From Syngnathus acus (lineage: Eukaryota > Chordata > Actinopteri > Syngnathiformes > Syngnathidae): a DNA stretch of 64,000 bases. The notes below the pieces were generated by a model. That model worked only from the letters and a program-made list of their open reading frames with translations. It searched no databases and was not told where the DNA came from. Each line of letters opens with the position of its first letter. The first letter of the stretch is position 1. Below, in pieces: positions 1-12,664 of this stretch. Location of the stretch: positions 12,518,501-12,582,500 of the forward strand of contig NC_051094.1 of the NCBI RefSeq assembly GCF_901709675.1, in the 5' to 3' direction. The position numbers and the translations under genes were made by a program.

Positions 1-436
1 AATGGTGGAGGGGGGCGAGGGGGATTTTTCCCAGGATTACCCGACCATTTTTGGTGAGACGTCTTGGCTGAGCTCTGATTGCTGTTGACGCTATTCACTC
101 CACGGGCTTTGGCTGTTGATTTATTATCGTATATATAATAACAACCACGTATGTTCTTTGTTATGTCAAACAGAAATTACACAGACTTCATACACCGCTT
201 AGTTTACCAATCTCTCTATGCATCTCCTTCTGAATCTGGGCATTTACACTGCTTATGTAATATTATTGTGCTTGTGTGCGTCCCTATGTGCCACAAAAAG
301 GAAATACCTTGGTATAGATTTGTGTGAAATGCAGCTACTAACACATGCTTTTGTTTGGTGAGTCCACAAATGTGTAAATATATAGATGCACACTATAAGA
401 AAGGTTTTCATATTCCGTTTTTTATATACACACTGA

Positions 437-655
437 CAGCATTGTGACCTAGTGGACAGCACTCTTGCTCCACCGCTCTTAGTTTGGAGGTTCAAATCTC
501 AGGTTCGGCCTTCCAACTAACATGCATGTTAGTTGATTTGAAGACTCAAAATTGTCCATGGCTGTTTTGTCAATACGTAGCCTGCACTTGGCTGGTGACC
601 AGTCCGGGGTGTAGATCGCCTCTCGCCAAAAGACAGTTGAACTAGGACTAGAAAA
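437..655 (+). repeat. Degenerate SINE-like repeat fragment
   Basis: The text resembles a repeat common across teleost genomes: a tRNA-like head with a GGTTCAAATCTC-type B box (about 490-502), then an 'ACATGCATGTTAG' and 'GAAGACTCAAAATTG' section, then a 'GGCTGGTGACCAGTCCGGGGTGTA' type tail. The identification is from remembered similarity, so the family name is left open. The copy is diverged and shows no clear target duplication. Confidence 0.5.
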
Positions 656-1224
656 TAAATTGATATGAACACACTTTATTGTGGGCCCCCCATTTTTCGT
701 TCAGAATTACATACCATAATTCTGTGTCGCAGTTTCAAATGTGCTGCTAGGTGATTGTGGAAGCCATTTGGAATGTGTGTGAAGATTATTTTTGTTTTAT
801 GACACAGTGTTCCACTGTTTGACATAGCTTTCATAGAATACATACTGTGGTCATGGATCCGTGTTTTTGAGTGGAAAACAAACTGCACAACATTTCAGAA
901 GAAGCAAACAATAGAAGTGACGCAGCTCAAAGACTGTGACTTGTGGTTGTTTTGATTTGTTTTGCTTCTCTTCGGCATTCCCGGTTCCAGGAGGCTGGTA
1001 TTGTTTCTGAAAAAGCCATTCTGGAAACAACAACCACATTAAAAGTTACTTTGGATTCCGTTCCCATTCTGGAGCTTAAACATCTTGAAATGCATGAATA
1101 TTATTAAGGTGCTGACCTCTGATTTGCTGGTTGAACTTTTTGTATTTGTTGCATTATATGATTGGTTTTTTTTCCCCTTTGTATTTATTCCCTTCATACT
1201 TCTCACTAGAGTTGTGGAGATGGA

Positions 1225-1440
1225 GCCTCTCCCAGCTGACTTTGGTTGAGTGACAGGGTACACCCTGGACTGGTCCCAATCCAATCGCATGGCCCATATA
1301 GACAAAGGACCTTTCAAATTCACACCAACTGCGGAACTGTGAAGCGGACGTGCTAACCAGACTCCCACCATTCCACCTCTGTTCGTGCTAAGAATTAAAT
1401 TGATTGCATACCCTGCATTTGGCTGGCGACTGGTAAACAA
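1225..1440 (-). repeat. Degenerate SINE-like repeat fragment, reverse orientation
   Basis: Reverse-complement remnants of the same fish repeat seen at 437-655: 'CAGGGTACACCCTGGACTGG' type tail, a 'TTCACACC' section and a 'GCGGACGTGCTAACCAG' type head. It appears rearranged, because a second 'ATTTGGCTGGCGACTGG' piece follows at about 1417-1433. No coding potential is supported here. Confidence 0.45.
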
Positions 1441-2008
1441 GTGACTCTAATTAGGCCAAGCACGATACTGAATGTTATTTTTGTTGATAAGTTGTCGCAT
1501 TCCACTACTAGTCACAATTTCCATATTTTGAGCTGATCTGGATCTGATGGGCAGACAGACAGATCAGATGGATGGACAGATGAAATATATGGAGAGAGAG
1601 AGAGAGAGAGGGATAAACAGTAGCAGTCTCCTGATGTCAGTTCCATCCTTGTCCTCATCGTTTTCTTCTCTCCTTCTGTCCTTGTTTTTCAGAAAACAGA
1701 TAACCCCGAGGCGCAGCGTCTGTCGTCATTTGTTTGATAGAACAGGAGAAGAAGCAGCGGAAACACCTCAAGCTTAAAAGAAAGCATGGAGAGAGCATCC
1801 CACATTGCCAAGAGCTGAAATGTTAAGGTTGCCGACCGAGAGTGTCGGATTAAATCAGCAGACTGGTTGCTTTCAAGTGACGGACAGGAAGAGCTGCTTA
1901 ACACAAAAGCCTTCGTGTGGCTTGATGCCGCTCCCAATCTCAGTTGTGAACAAGACGTGCAGCATCTCCCCTCTTCTGTGAGATTGAGCCTTGTGCAGCA
2001 GAGCCCCT

Positions 2009-3539
2009 ATGGAGTGGTCACTGGAGAGCGTGAGGGAGATGGTGGCTGGAGGGATGCAGTCTGTGAGAGAGTGTGAGATCTGTGCTTGTGCCACACTGGT
2101 GTGTGTCCTTCTGCTGTTCTTGTGGTACTGCTACAGGGTCGGCCGCGATCATAGCACCAGTCCGTTGCGAGGAAGGTATCTGAGCGGGCCCGGCAGGATC
2201 GGAGGGGTGGTGGGGGGCTTCATTGGCTCCGACTGTCGCAATAGGGGCAAACCCGGATCCATGTTAGAGGAGCAGAACGGCTTTGCTTTTTGCCAGTCGT
2301 CGGAGTGTTTCCGCTGCACCAGCGCTGGAGAAAGTCTCAACCAGAGGCTCTATCACAGCCTGCAGGAATACGCCAAACGCTACACCTGGTCAGGTATGGG
2401 CAGGGTGCACAAAGGAGTTCGCGACCAAGGCCGATACCTTAACAGCCGACCCACCATCCAGCGGCCTGAGGTCTTCTTCCTCCCTGACCTACCGTCAGCT
2501 CCTTTCTTCTCCAGGGAAATTCAGAGACATGATGTGGAACTCCTGGAGCAGAGCTTCCCAGCCCTTCTAGCTGAGTTTGAGAGCATCTACAATCAACCCC
2601 CCGCCCGCAGCGGCTCCCTGCTGCCACCGGGATGGAAAGCCAACAACACTCCTCGTGGCCAATGGTGGACCTACTATCTGGTCAACCAAGGCACCCCTCT
2701 GGTCCTTAATGTCAGGAGGTGTCCACGGGCCTGGCGGGTGCTGGGCCAGCTGCGCACTTTTATCGCCAACAACATGTTCGGAAACGCCTGTTTCTCCGTG
2801 CTGTCGCCGGGAGCGCTCATCACCGAACATTACGGTCCCACAAACGTGCGTCTCCGCTGCCACCTGGGTAAGCGCAAAAATCGGATGAGCGAAAACACTT
2901 TCAGGCAAATGTGCAGTGTGGCCTCGCCGTACAACAGCAGCAAATTGTTTCACAAGGGGCACACGGGAAGTAGGTCGTACACAAGGAAATCCAAAGTACC
3001 CTCTCACTGCCCGATGTGCTTTTTTGAATTACGATATCACTTCAAATTTCACACCATTTTTACACTTTTGTAGTTGAAATCAAATTTTAGTTGTCTAGCC
3101 AAAGCACCAATGTAAAGTTCCCTTCACAATTGAATGACTGCATTTAATTTTATTTTTTTGTATTGGCAGGTCTCCGAGTGCCCCCCTCCTGTGAGCTTGT
3201 AGTTGGTGGAGAGCCCCAGTGCTGGTCTGAGGGCAGCTGTCTGCTTTTTGATGACTCTTTCCTCCACAGGGCCTTCCACGAGGGTAAGAAGGGCTTCAAA
3301 TTTCATTTTTTTATCTTGAAGCTTGATTGACCTAAAAATAGAAAATAAAGTCAACTCTAACTAAAAAGCAACAATGAAATGTTTTGACTTTCTGGATTAT
3401 GTTTGCAGGGGGTCCAGAGGACGGCCTGAGGGTGGTCTTCATGGTGGACCTCTGGCACCCCAATGTGGCCGCCGCCGAGAGACAAGCTTTAGACTACATT
3501 TTCACCCCAGGCCGCTTAGAGGAGAAGGAAGGCAAATAA
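2009..3539 (+). CDS. asphd2: Aspartate beta-hydroxylase domain-containing protein 2
   Basis: Three coding exons, 2009-2867, 3170-3283 and 3409-3539, join in phase to give 367 residues, close to the roughly 369 of the mammalian protein. The protein is a predicted type II membrane protein. A short cytosolic N-terminus precedes a transmembrane segment at about residues 26-42 (ending WYCYRVGR), then a lumenal region with the conserved [13 protein letters not shown] and GRYLNSRP motifs. The C-terminal half is the Asp/Asn hydroxylase-like (AspH/LpxO) domain. The two iron-binding histidines of the family are present: H274 in EHYGPTN and H319 in DDSFLH. The family belongs to the 2-oxoglutarate oxygenases, but the substrate of ASPHD2 is not established. 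The ATG at 2009 was chosen because it yields MEWSLES, like the vertebrate N-terminus; the upstream in-frame codons have no ATG. All splice junctions are GT-AG. Confidence 0.95.
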
Positions 3540-5225
3540 GTGAGCATATGTGAAGAATGATGTCCAACCAAGAGATAGAGGTGTGTGGCGCAGAACAAAT
3601 ATTCCTCTGCTTTCAAGACCAGCTCTCACATTCACTGTGTGGTTCATTTTCTTTCTTTTATCTCTCAGAGCTCAACTTGGGAAGCTACACAAATATTAGC
3701 CACATGTCCGTGTCAAACACGTATCAACAGCAAATTCTAATATTGTTAGAGTGAGTTCCAGCAGTAATTTGGACAGTGACAGCCGTTTTAGGAATTTTGC
3801 CACGATACAAAGGATTTGAAATAAAATAATCGTGATGCTTTCAGTTCGATTTTAAGAAACTAAGTTCTGTGTTGCGCTAACACATTTGTTACACACTGTC
3901 TATTTTGTAATGGACAGGTAAGCGCCCAGATCTAAACCCAGTCATGTTTGTGGTTCACTTATTGATGGCAAAATTAAAAGGCAAATAAGGGAAGGTGGCT
4001 CCTTTGAAAGTCTGGCAAAGAATCTCCAGAGACGAAACTCTTGCTAATGTCCATTGTACCATCTGTTCTCATCTGTGTGGTACTACTATGGCAGTAATTA
4101 CATGAATGTTTACTTCGCAAATGTGGCTGTGGTCGTGACTCCTGCAATTGAGGTCACTTAATTGCACTCACAGTCCCCACCTACTTGTACAAGACATGGT
4201 TGAATAAGCACATTTCTTGTATGACTCGATCTGTGCAACCAGTTACAATGATGAGGACGTTTTTGTTAAATTTGGTAAGGTGTGGTAATTTGGATCTATT
4301 TGATATCACATTTGTATTCTTGTAAATACAGCGTGTGAGGGTTCAACCTAATTTGGGTGGAGAAAAATGGTCTATTGCTTATAACTATTGTGATGTCTTG
4401 AGTTAAATAATTTGATGGTCCAAACACTGTTGGTTGCAATTTACTGATTCTGTAAAATAATTTTCAAGTTGCTCTGCTGCTGTTCTTAAGCTATTTGATT
4501 TGATGCATGACCTGCAAACCATGGATACGTTTATCTAACCCGAATCCGTATTTACACACATCATAAAGTATGCGTGCTGTTTCAAAGGGCCTTTTTTTAT
4601 TTTGCACATGAAAAGTAATCTCAAGCAGCTTTGTGTGTTGTTTGCAATCTAACACTGATGTTTACAATCTCTAAGAACAATGGCACTCACATTGAGCTGT
4701 CTGGTTTTAAATTTTGACTTACGGATGACACTCGTCAACATGAAGAAGAGCATAAGTATTATGGCTTGTTTAGATTTCCCGGTGGACAACAACATTGTGG
4801 TTACGTTTGGATTAGAGACGGTAACAAACTAACTCGCTTGTAGATGCTACAGCGACCTCTGCTGTCTGAATTGATAATTACAGGACACTGGTGCCTATAA
4901 TGCTTTTGCCACCCGCGTGGCATGGAACTACAAAGAAAAACAATTTAAAGGACTTGGACATGTTGAGGTGATAGTTCGTAATGCTATTGTGTGATCTTAG
5001 ATGGATAGGACAGTAACAGTGCCTTCAAAAGTCTTTACAAACAACTTTTGAACTTTAGTATGTCGTATGTTGTTATTGTGTGGCGAGTTTGAGCTAACAA
5101 AGGTTTGGTGGAAATAACCATCTGTGAACCATCAAAAATGTGTGTGGTTTTTTTTTTTTTATTGTATTAAAATATTCCCATTATGTTGCTTCCTTGTGTA
5201 TATTTTCAAGTGTTTCTGCACATGT

Positions 5226-5231
5226 AATAAA
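5226..5231 (+). terminator. Candidate poly(A) signal of asphd2
   Basis: AATAAA hexamer followed within 30 bases by a GT-rich stretch (ACATGTTTGGTGCC). It lies in noncoding DNA downstream of the asphd2 stop and in the same orientation. Confidence 0.45.
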
Positions 5232-5376
5232 TGGTCAACAACATGTTTGGTGCCAGTGCTTTCCTAAAAGTCACTTAATAACTTAAAATTCTTATGAGAA
5301 ACGTTAAAATCATTGCTAAAAATCATTGTTTTTTTTCATAGTCATTTGAATTATATATATTTTGAGTATATATATA

Positions 5377-5490
5377 TAATTTTTAACCCATATTGGGTTG
5401 TTTTTAACCCAACAACCCAATTTGGTTTAAGATTTGGACCGACCCAGGGAGATGTGGGTCAATTTGGTCCAACTTCCTTGGTTGTAACAC
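5377..5490. repeat. TTAACCCAA/TTGGGTT inverted-repeat element
   Basis: Short inverted motifs (TAACCCATATTGGGTTG, TTAACCCAACAACCCAATTTGG) followed by GACCGACCCAGGGAG and TGGGTCAATTTGG. This combination is typical of a small non-autonomous repeat found in many teleost genomes. A second piece, CACCGACCCAAACCTTGGGTGGGAAATTGG, lies at about 5813-5843. The superfamily is not assigned. Confidence 0.4.
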
Positions 5491-6410
5491 CCTAAAGAGA
5501 CTGTAAGGCGGCTGGTTTAAATATAACATGAAAGGACTACCCGGAAATAAATGAATAACAAAGTAAAATAAGAATTTAAAGTAAAATACTGTCAATAAAA
5601 ATAAACGCGTTTGTTTGTGCTGCGTACCCGTTGGCCTCTTGGTGGCAGTATGAAGCCGTGTACAATGAGAAGAGCAGAAAAATATTGTTGGGATTGAACT
5701 TTATTTATATGCTTTGTTTTTCATAGATTGGGACGAATACTATATGTCTTAATATAATAACTCGTCCTTTTTATCTATCAGGATAAATGTCATCATGATT
5801 AATTTGCCAATACACCGACCCAAACCTTGGGTGGGAAATTGGCTAAATGTAGCAAATGTCACTGCTGGTCTCTTTTTCAGTGGACCAGATTAAAGAACGG
5901 AAAGTCTGTGGCCCTTTGACGACCTCACAACTACAGGGACTAAAATAACACTGGTCAACAGCAAAATTTAATCAGAGATGGCTTGTGTGTCTCTAAACGT
6001 GTTTTCATGTAGATGTGTTTAAATGTTACCTTTTTTTTCAAGCACACAAGATATTATTATTATGCTTAAGCTTTTTACAGGAAAAAACGATGACACAAAT
6101 GGCACACAAAAATGATTGAAAAAATTTGCATCTCTGATAGTCAAAATTAGTACAAAAAATGTGTTGGCCAACGTAATCAATCAAAGTTATCGTCTCAAAG
6201 ACAACAATAAAAGATCGTAATGAGGCTGTGCTGTGAATAATATTCCTGTGCTCTCTGGACCTGTTTGCTTGCCATACACGTGTGCCACGCATACACGAGC
6301 AGGTGCTGCTACATATCGCGAGCAGGAGAAAACTGGTTGACAATGGAAAGGAAAGGACGCGTGATGTCGACAATCAACCCACCGACACACACCAGAACAG
6401 ATCCGCAGCA

Positions 6411-9400
6411 ATGAGCTCCTCCTTTCCAACATCGGACTCCACGACCTCATTGCTTAAAACGTCCTCGAGAAGATCCACGCACGTCCACGAACGCACGGTA
6501 GAGAGCCGGAGAAGTCATCAGCACCATCACCACCGTCCCGCCGCTGCGCTCCAAAGCAATGGAACCGCCGAGGAGGCTTGCTTGTCGGCAGAGAGCGACG
6601 TCAGCGCCCGGAGACCGCTGTGCCACCCTTCGCTCTCCGGCAACCGGGACAGAGTTGAATCCACGCGGGTCAAGTGTCGACCCCTCGCGTCTGACAGTCA
6701 CCTCCCGGACCCCCCAGAGCCTGATGGTGAAGCCGGACGTAGCGTGAAGGAACGCGGCACACACCGACACCACCGCCGCAGGAAGCACAATCGCGAGGAG
6801 CGAGCGCCTGCGACTGGAGCCCCCGAACCAGAGCCACCTCCACAGCCGCAGCATCGCCGTCGTTGCTGCGCACGCCCTCTCCCGAGGATGCCTTCACCCT
6901 CGGATAGCCATGACGACAGAACTCCCCTGTGCGAACCTCGGGACCAGAAGAGGGCCAGTTTGACCAAAAGTGGCGGCCAGGCCAGTAGGTCCTCGCCGTC
7001 CGCCATCTCTCCGGTGCCGCTGTCCAGCAGCTCCTCTCGCCGCTCCCGGAGGTCCAGCGCTGCTTCTTCTGTCTCGGATGTCAACCTGCGTACTGTCCTC
7101 AATTCACTTTTTGGCCAGGTAAGACCTCCTTGAATGTAGCATTGTTTACATACATTTGTTGGACCAAATCACGCATTGTACTACATTTGAAATCATCACC
7201 GGATTTTTAGTAGATTTGACCTTTATTAGTACTATTACAGTATTCGTTGATAATGTCCAAATTTTCTTCAGGATACTACTAAGCACCAAATTAACCACAC
7301 AGGTAGTGTCTTGAACTGAACTGTGACTTCAGATTTCACACACATTTAGGTTTTGTCAATATGTACTTGTGCGTTTACACAATCAATGAATACATTCTTC
7401 CATCATCCGAACTTCTTATCCTTACGAGAGTTGCGGGCTCAAAGAATGCAGTTCTACCGTTTTTGGACAGACGATAGGCGATCCTTGTACAAATTCATTT
7501 CTTATGTAATATATCCTCCTACAGACTTTCTCAATGAGTGCCCTTCCTTTTTCAAGTGGATTGTGCTGGGGGAGAGGAAATGTTACAGTTGAGGTGTTGA
7601 GGTGGATGTGGCCAGATTTAAGTTCCTGCATGATTTATTGGGAAGTCCGTATGAGGAGAAGTGATTTGAAAATGTCGCGGGCTCCATTTTGAGCATCTTT
7701 TCTATCGAGGGTAATTTTACTCATTCTGGCTCACGGAGCTTCTATTTATGATTTATTTATATAGTTTCAGAGAAAAACTGTTGATTGAAGAAGTCAGTCC
7801 CATTCCCATGTTATAATTTCCTCCCATTTAGGTATGAAGACATGTGCAGGCACCTTTATTAATCTGTGTAATCATTACATTCATAATAAATCAATGTTGT
7901 CTTCTGGTTCCATGTGGCTGACATGTAATGCGGTCTAAGCACTGCAGCATGTACCATTTCGATGCATGTGCTGCTTTCACACGGCTGTAGTTCAGTGTGA
8001 CCTTGTATCTTCCTGCAGAGGGCAGAGGATGACACGTGGGGGGGTAGGCTGCAACTAACATGATGCATGACATGTGAATCAAATTTTTTAGGGCAAATAG
8101 ACCCAGCCAAGAGAATGAATTAATTCTAAAAACTGATTGCCAGAGCCTTGGAACACGTCACAATACAATATGTTTATGCAAGCATATTGAGGCACTGTCG
8201 TTTCGAAACAAAATATGTGGTGTTATGGGAAAAAATGCAGAATAAAAATAATGCACTGTCGACATGATAATTTTAAAAAAAAGACAATTATGGATAAACA
8301 ATGTTTAGTGATGGAATTTTCAAATGCATTGATATAATGTTTAGCCTACATTCAAATGTATTTGCAAGTACGTTTGAACTTTGTTTGTCCAAAAATGTTC
8401 ACTCCACACTGGCAGTTGCACGCTTCCGTACAAATACATAACAAAACACAAAGCCATAATTTGTGACTTCATGACATGTTTATACATCCTCTTCCATTGT
8501 CACATGACTGCGTGAATACAGTTGGCTTGTGAGCAAGTAGAGAACTGTCACTGAATGTGCTGATGTTTGATGACCTGACAGCCACGGTGACAGGAAGTGC
8601 TGAGAATACATATTCAATCGTCTGCTTGTGTGATTTGCATCGTTGCGTCGTAGCTTTTTCCAGCTCCCTCTGTCTCTGACGTCAAGACACAATGTTGTGT
8701 TTAGACTCCACACTCCTTCTGCTGTTAACCCCTGAAGCTTCTGGGATATGTCTGCCTGCGTCTCTGCCCTTTAAAGGTTTCGTAAATTCTAAGCATTGAG
8801 CGGGGGGAGGGAGGGGTGCAGGAGCATACGTTCACATTCTTTTGCTAGCACGAGCACGGTGAGCAAAAAAGACCAATCAAATATCAAATAGTTTCCACTG
8901 TTTGATGTTTCCACCAGTAGGTTCATGGAGGTCACGGCTGCATCAGTCATGTTTTGTTTGTTACTTGTACTGACAAGTGATTTATTGTGTTTTCTCACTA
9001 GGACAGAGAGCTTCGTCCAGAGGAAATGGATGGTAAGTTGATTTTGCCTCAACAATGAGTCACCCAGAACAAATAAACAAGGCGTGAAATAAGAGCATTG
9101 GACACTTTTGCACATTTGTCTTTGCTCAACAGAGTTGCGGGATGCATTTAAAGAGTTTGACAAGGACAAGGATGGTTTTATCAGCTGTAAAGACCTTGGA
9201 AACTGCATGAGAACGATGGGATACATGCCCACTGAAATGGAGCTGATCGAATTGAGCCAGCAGATAAATATGAACTGTAAGTGTTATTTCTTAGTTACTC
9301 TCAAATCATAGTTGTAGTGATTTTATGTTGGTATTTTTCTTCAGTGGGCGGTCATGTGGATTTTGAGGATTTTGTAGAATTGATGGGTCCAAAACTACTT

Positions 9401-9890
9401 GCCGAAACTGCCGACATGATAGGAATAAAGGAATTAAAAGATGCCTTTAAAGAAGTAAGAATGTCTCTTTGATACAGTACATTTGTTTGTCTGTGCGTGT
9501 GCTCAAATGTGTGTTCTCCTACATTCTCCGCTCTGTTAGTTTGACACAAATGGTGACGGTGCCATAAGTACATCTGAGCTGCGAGATGCAATGCGTAAGC
9601 TTCTGGGCCATCAGGTAATACTTGCGCCACATCTGCAATAAGATGGACTCTTCTTTTTAGAGATTTGTCCACTGTGCAATTTTGCTCGCCTTGCTTCTGC
9701 AGGTGGGTCTGAATGAAGTGGAGGATATTCTGCGGGAGGTTGATTTGAATGGGGACGGGCTTGTTGACTTTGAAGGTAAAAGCACTTTGTTGAAATTTTC
9801 ATAGTCGATGATGCAACTGATGCACTGCTGCTGACAACATGATTTTCCACTCTCTCCTCTGCAGAGTTTGTCCGAATGATGTCTCGTTGA
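6411..9890 (+). CDS. cabp1: Calcium-binding protein 1, long caldendrin-type isoform
   Basis: Seven coding exons (6411-7118, 9002-9032, 9133-9276, 9345-9454, 9540-9614, 9703-9775, 9865-9890) give 388 residues. Exon 1 encodes a long N-terminal region of 236 residues rich in Arg, Ser, His and Pro. It starts [16 protein letters not shown], resembling the internal MSSHIAKSESKTSLLK of mammalian caldendrin; the frame stays open upstream to an ATG at 6282, so a longer product is possible. Four EF hands follow. Loop 1 is residues 256-267 ([12 protein letters not shown]). Loop 2 (about 292-303, NMNLGG) lacks the acidic ligands, as known for CaBP1. Loops 3 (333-344) and 4 (370-381) are canonical. The protein ends EFVRMMSR. 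CaBP1 is a neuronal calmodulin-like sensor of Cav1.2 channels and IP3 receptors. A vertebrate duplicate (a or b) cannot be assigned. No alternative first exon for the short myristoylated isoforms was found in the 7119-9001 intron. Confidence 0.95.
7119..9001 (+). other. First intron of cabp1
   Basis: GTAAGA donor and TTTCTCACTAG acceptor. A/T-rich sequence without supported coding exons. Mammalian CABP1 has an alternative first exon starting MGNCVK in this position; I looked for it and did not see it in either strand's translations, so it is either too diverged, elsewhere, or absent. Confidence 0.6.
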
Positions 9891-12664
9891 GATTGCTAAA
9901 TGAGCCGTCTTGAATGTGAAGCTTCAACCCTCGCCGTACTTGAGCAAGAAGAAGAGAGAACTTGTTAAGATTTCTGAGCCATTCAAAATTTTGACTGACA
10001 CTGGAATTTCAACTCCTTGGATGTTCCGGAGCGAAGGGTCACATCAAGCTTTCAATCAATAAGTGTTCTTCCTGAAATGTCTCCAGTCCAACTGAGGCAG
10101 AACTTGCTGTAGCCTAGCTGACGATTGTACATTTCTTTTTGCACTTTAACTTTCAAGTATTAACGTCCTGTGTGCGTTGGTTGCCGTCTCCTTTCCTTCA
10201 TGGGGACATTATGAAATATCTTGCAAAATCTTGCCTTCGACTATATGTTAGATGAAGTCAGGATGTGAGAAGTATTGCTTGTAGATACGACTTAAAGACT
10301 GAGTGCACTGTTAAGCGTTTTCACACTTGATGTATAGATCATTGTTCAATAAAATAATGTATATTTGGGAAGTCCTTTCTCTGACATTGGTGCCCCACTT
10401 GGGAGCTCCTGTAGCAATACTACATCTGTATCAGACCTGTGTGTGACCAGCTGTCATTTGTACCTGTACCTGTCTAGCGCGATAACATCACTCAGACAGC
10501 CACATGAAATGTACAAAAAAACGAACCGTGACCTACTTCTCCTGAGTGTTACTCCTACAATCAGACCGCAAAGCAGTTGATATAACATTCAGTACCTCTC
10601 GGTTCTTGACTTTCAAATCGATTTCCTGTAAAAGCTGAAATCTCGACAACCAAAGTTGCAGCTGTCGCCATCCTGCTGTGGTTTTCAGCATGTGCCACAG
10701 TATATTTGGAACTGTTTCATATCACAGTGTTTTCATGCTCACAGGCTCAAAGTCCCAGAGTTGTCAATCTAGCTTCACTCACATAATGTTGGAATGACGT
10801 GTGAGTATTATTTACAGTGAATGTCAATGTCAATATGATTGTAACCGTGGTAAAGTCTCGCAAATCTGTGTTGTTGAAGCAAATTCTATGCATGCCAAAG
10901 AGAGAATTCTGTTCCGTATGCACATTTCAACTTTGGGCTCACAGAATAAATATTTTGCCAAGTGCAGTGTGCAAAAAAAATGTCATTACATTGCAGTCCT
11001 ATTTTATGGGTGCATTTGTGATTGTGAGATATAATAATACCTTTTCCTTTATCTTGAATTATACATACAGTTGTCACAACTGAGTTGTGCTGTATAGGTT
11101 TGCTAATTTGAAAATTGAATAATTTAACTAGTCACTCATCTTCAGCAAGAACAGTGCAGACCTCCACCAACAAATTTCGTCTGAAGTCATACCAACATCT
11201 GAATCCTACATCTTTTTCCTTGGTCCCATGAGAAGTCGTGAATGAAGTTTACCAATCAAAATTTTGATTTAAACATCAATTTTAAAACAAATTATACTCC
11301 TCTTAAATTTCCAAGTGCAGCCAAAGGTTAAATCTGGTTAATTACTGAGCCTGAGGTGCCACAAGATTTGATATACGTACATTTCTTTCATCATAAACAT
11401 CATAAATGTCCCAAATGTGAAATGTTGCCTGTTTAGTTATATGTAGTACATTTTCTGTCTTGTCACAGGATAAGCTCACTCAAATGCCTTCCATAGACTA
11501 AATACATTGGCTTTGAGGTCAGATGCCATTTTGGAGAAAGGTGTATCCGGGAAAGTACCAAATGTTTCCACAAAGTATTAACTCTGTTAAAACAGTGTCA
11601 CTGATGTGAGCTAGTCATCTTTCATCACGTTGCCCTGTGTTTGCTTCATTATAAGGTTGACGGCCAACGATCTGTTTAATAAAACTCAAAGCCGGTGAAG
11701 GACCTGTCATCTATGGAGCTGATTCAAATGTTACCATAGTTACCCTTTTGCTCGCTCCAATTTGCCCGACCCTCTTGTGTAGCGAGCTGCGTTGGACTCA
11801 CATGATTGGACAAGAGCTCGACCGGCACGAAGGTACCAAATCGGAAAAGGGGGCGTGGTGAATACGTCAAGGCCACGCGTATATTTCTGGATGATTTCAC
11901 TCTTTTGCCACTTAAGAAGTCATTCGGGAAACACATTTTTTTACCATATGAGTACGCATAAGGATGTATACATTTAGAAAAGATGCCTCGCGTTTCATGT
12001 TCGATCGTAGCCATGAAGGACGTCGATGAGCCTGCCAGCCGATGAAATGCAGGAGGATGCGATTGGTCAAAATATACGTCACTCATCCCCTGTGTTACGT
12101 TGCACTGCAGCTAGAAGCCAGTGTAGAGATCCACAGTACACGCTTTGAATGAAAGTCGTCAAGGGTTCCAGACTGAGACCTCCACCATCTGACAATACAC
12201 AAACACTGCCATCATTGAAATTTTTTGTCAGTCTATGTATTCAGTCTGACTGCAAAACTTGTTCTAGGCATTCACTTTGACAACGTTTCCAAGGAGAAGG
12301 TAAGACACATGTTAGCCGGACTCCAGTAGACCACGTATTTCTGGTTAGGCAGGTACGTTTGCTAGCTGGCGTAACCGGCGACTGTTACTCTATATTTATT
12401 ACTATAGCAATCCCAATACCGGCCTGCATATAAAGTGCGTGTTATGGTATGAACGTATGCATCTTTGCCTTTAGTGACGCTCTTTGAAGTCGTGAGTTCT
12501 TTGTTGCTACCGCTAGCATGCTGGCTAGCCCACTCCTATCGTATTGCATGTCATCACGTCAGGCTTGCTAGCTCACTTTGCATAACTTGCTAATCTCGCA
12601 CGTTATTGAATGAAACTGTGCCCCTTGACAGTGCCCGTCTCTGTGTCGAAGAGTGTGTGTGGCG
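9891..12664. other. cabp1 3' UTR and intergenic DNA up to mlec
   Basis: cabp1 transcripts probably end near the AATAAA at 10348-10353. The remainder, about 10380-12100, shows no exon, RNA gene or clear repeat. From about 12100 to the mlec ATG the sequence is presumed mlec promoter and 5' UTR. Confidence 0.5.
10348..10353 (+). terminator. Poly(A) signal of cabp1
   Basis: AATAAA about 460 bases after the cabp1 stop codon, in a typical context (GTTCAATAAAATAATG) and followed by a T-rich segment. This would give a short 3' UTR. Confidence 0.7.

Larger units (their letters stand above)
1..2008. other. Region upstream of asphd2: repeats and probable 5' UTR
   Basis: No coding exon was recognised before the asphd2 start at 2009. 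The stretch holds two degenerate SINE-like fragments (listed separately), a short GA run at about 1591-1611, and unique-looking sequence. The last few hundred bases probably include asphd2 5' UTR or promoter. A possible splice acceptor (pyrimidine tract ending in TTTTTCAG at about 1691) could begin a 5' UTR exon, but this cannot be confirmed from sequence alone. Confidence 0.5.
3540..6410. other. asphd2 3' UTR and intergenic DNA up to cabp1
   Basis: The first part is A/T-rich and without coding signal, and likely represents a long asphd2 3' UTR. The best poly(A) hexamer is AATAAA at 5226-5231, giving a 3' UTR of about 1.7 kb; an earlier AATAAA near 3820 is an alternative. A fragment at about 5016-5045 (CAGTGCCTTCAAAAGTCTTTAC) looks like the end of a repeat widespread in fish, at low confidence. 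From about 6240 the sequence is presumed cabp1 promoter and 5' UTR. Confidence 0.5.

Noticed and set aside
6447-7102. Long minus-strand and alternate-frame ORFs opposite cabp1 exon 1
   Set aside because: They arise from the GC-rich, repetitive codon content of the caldendrin N-terminus and have no homology or splice support.
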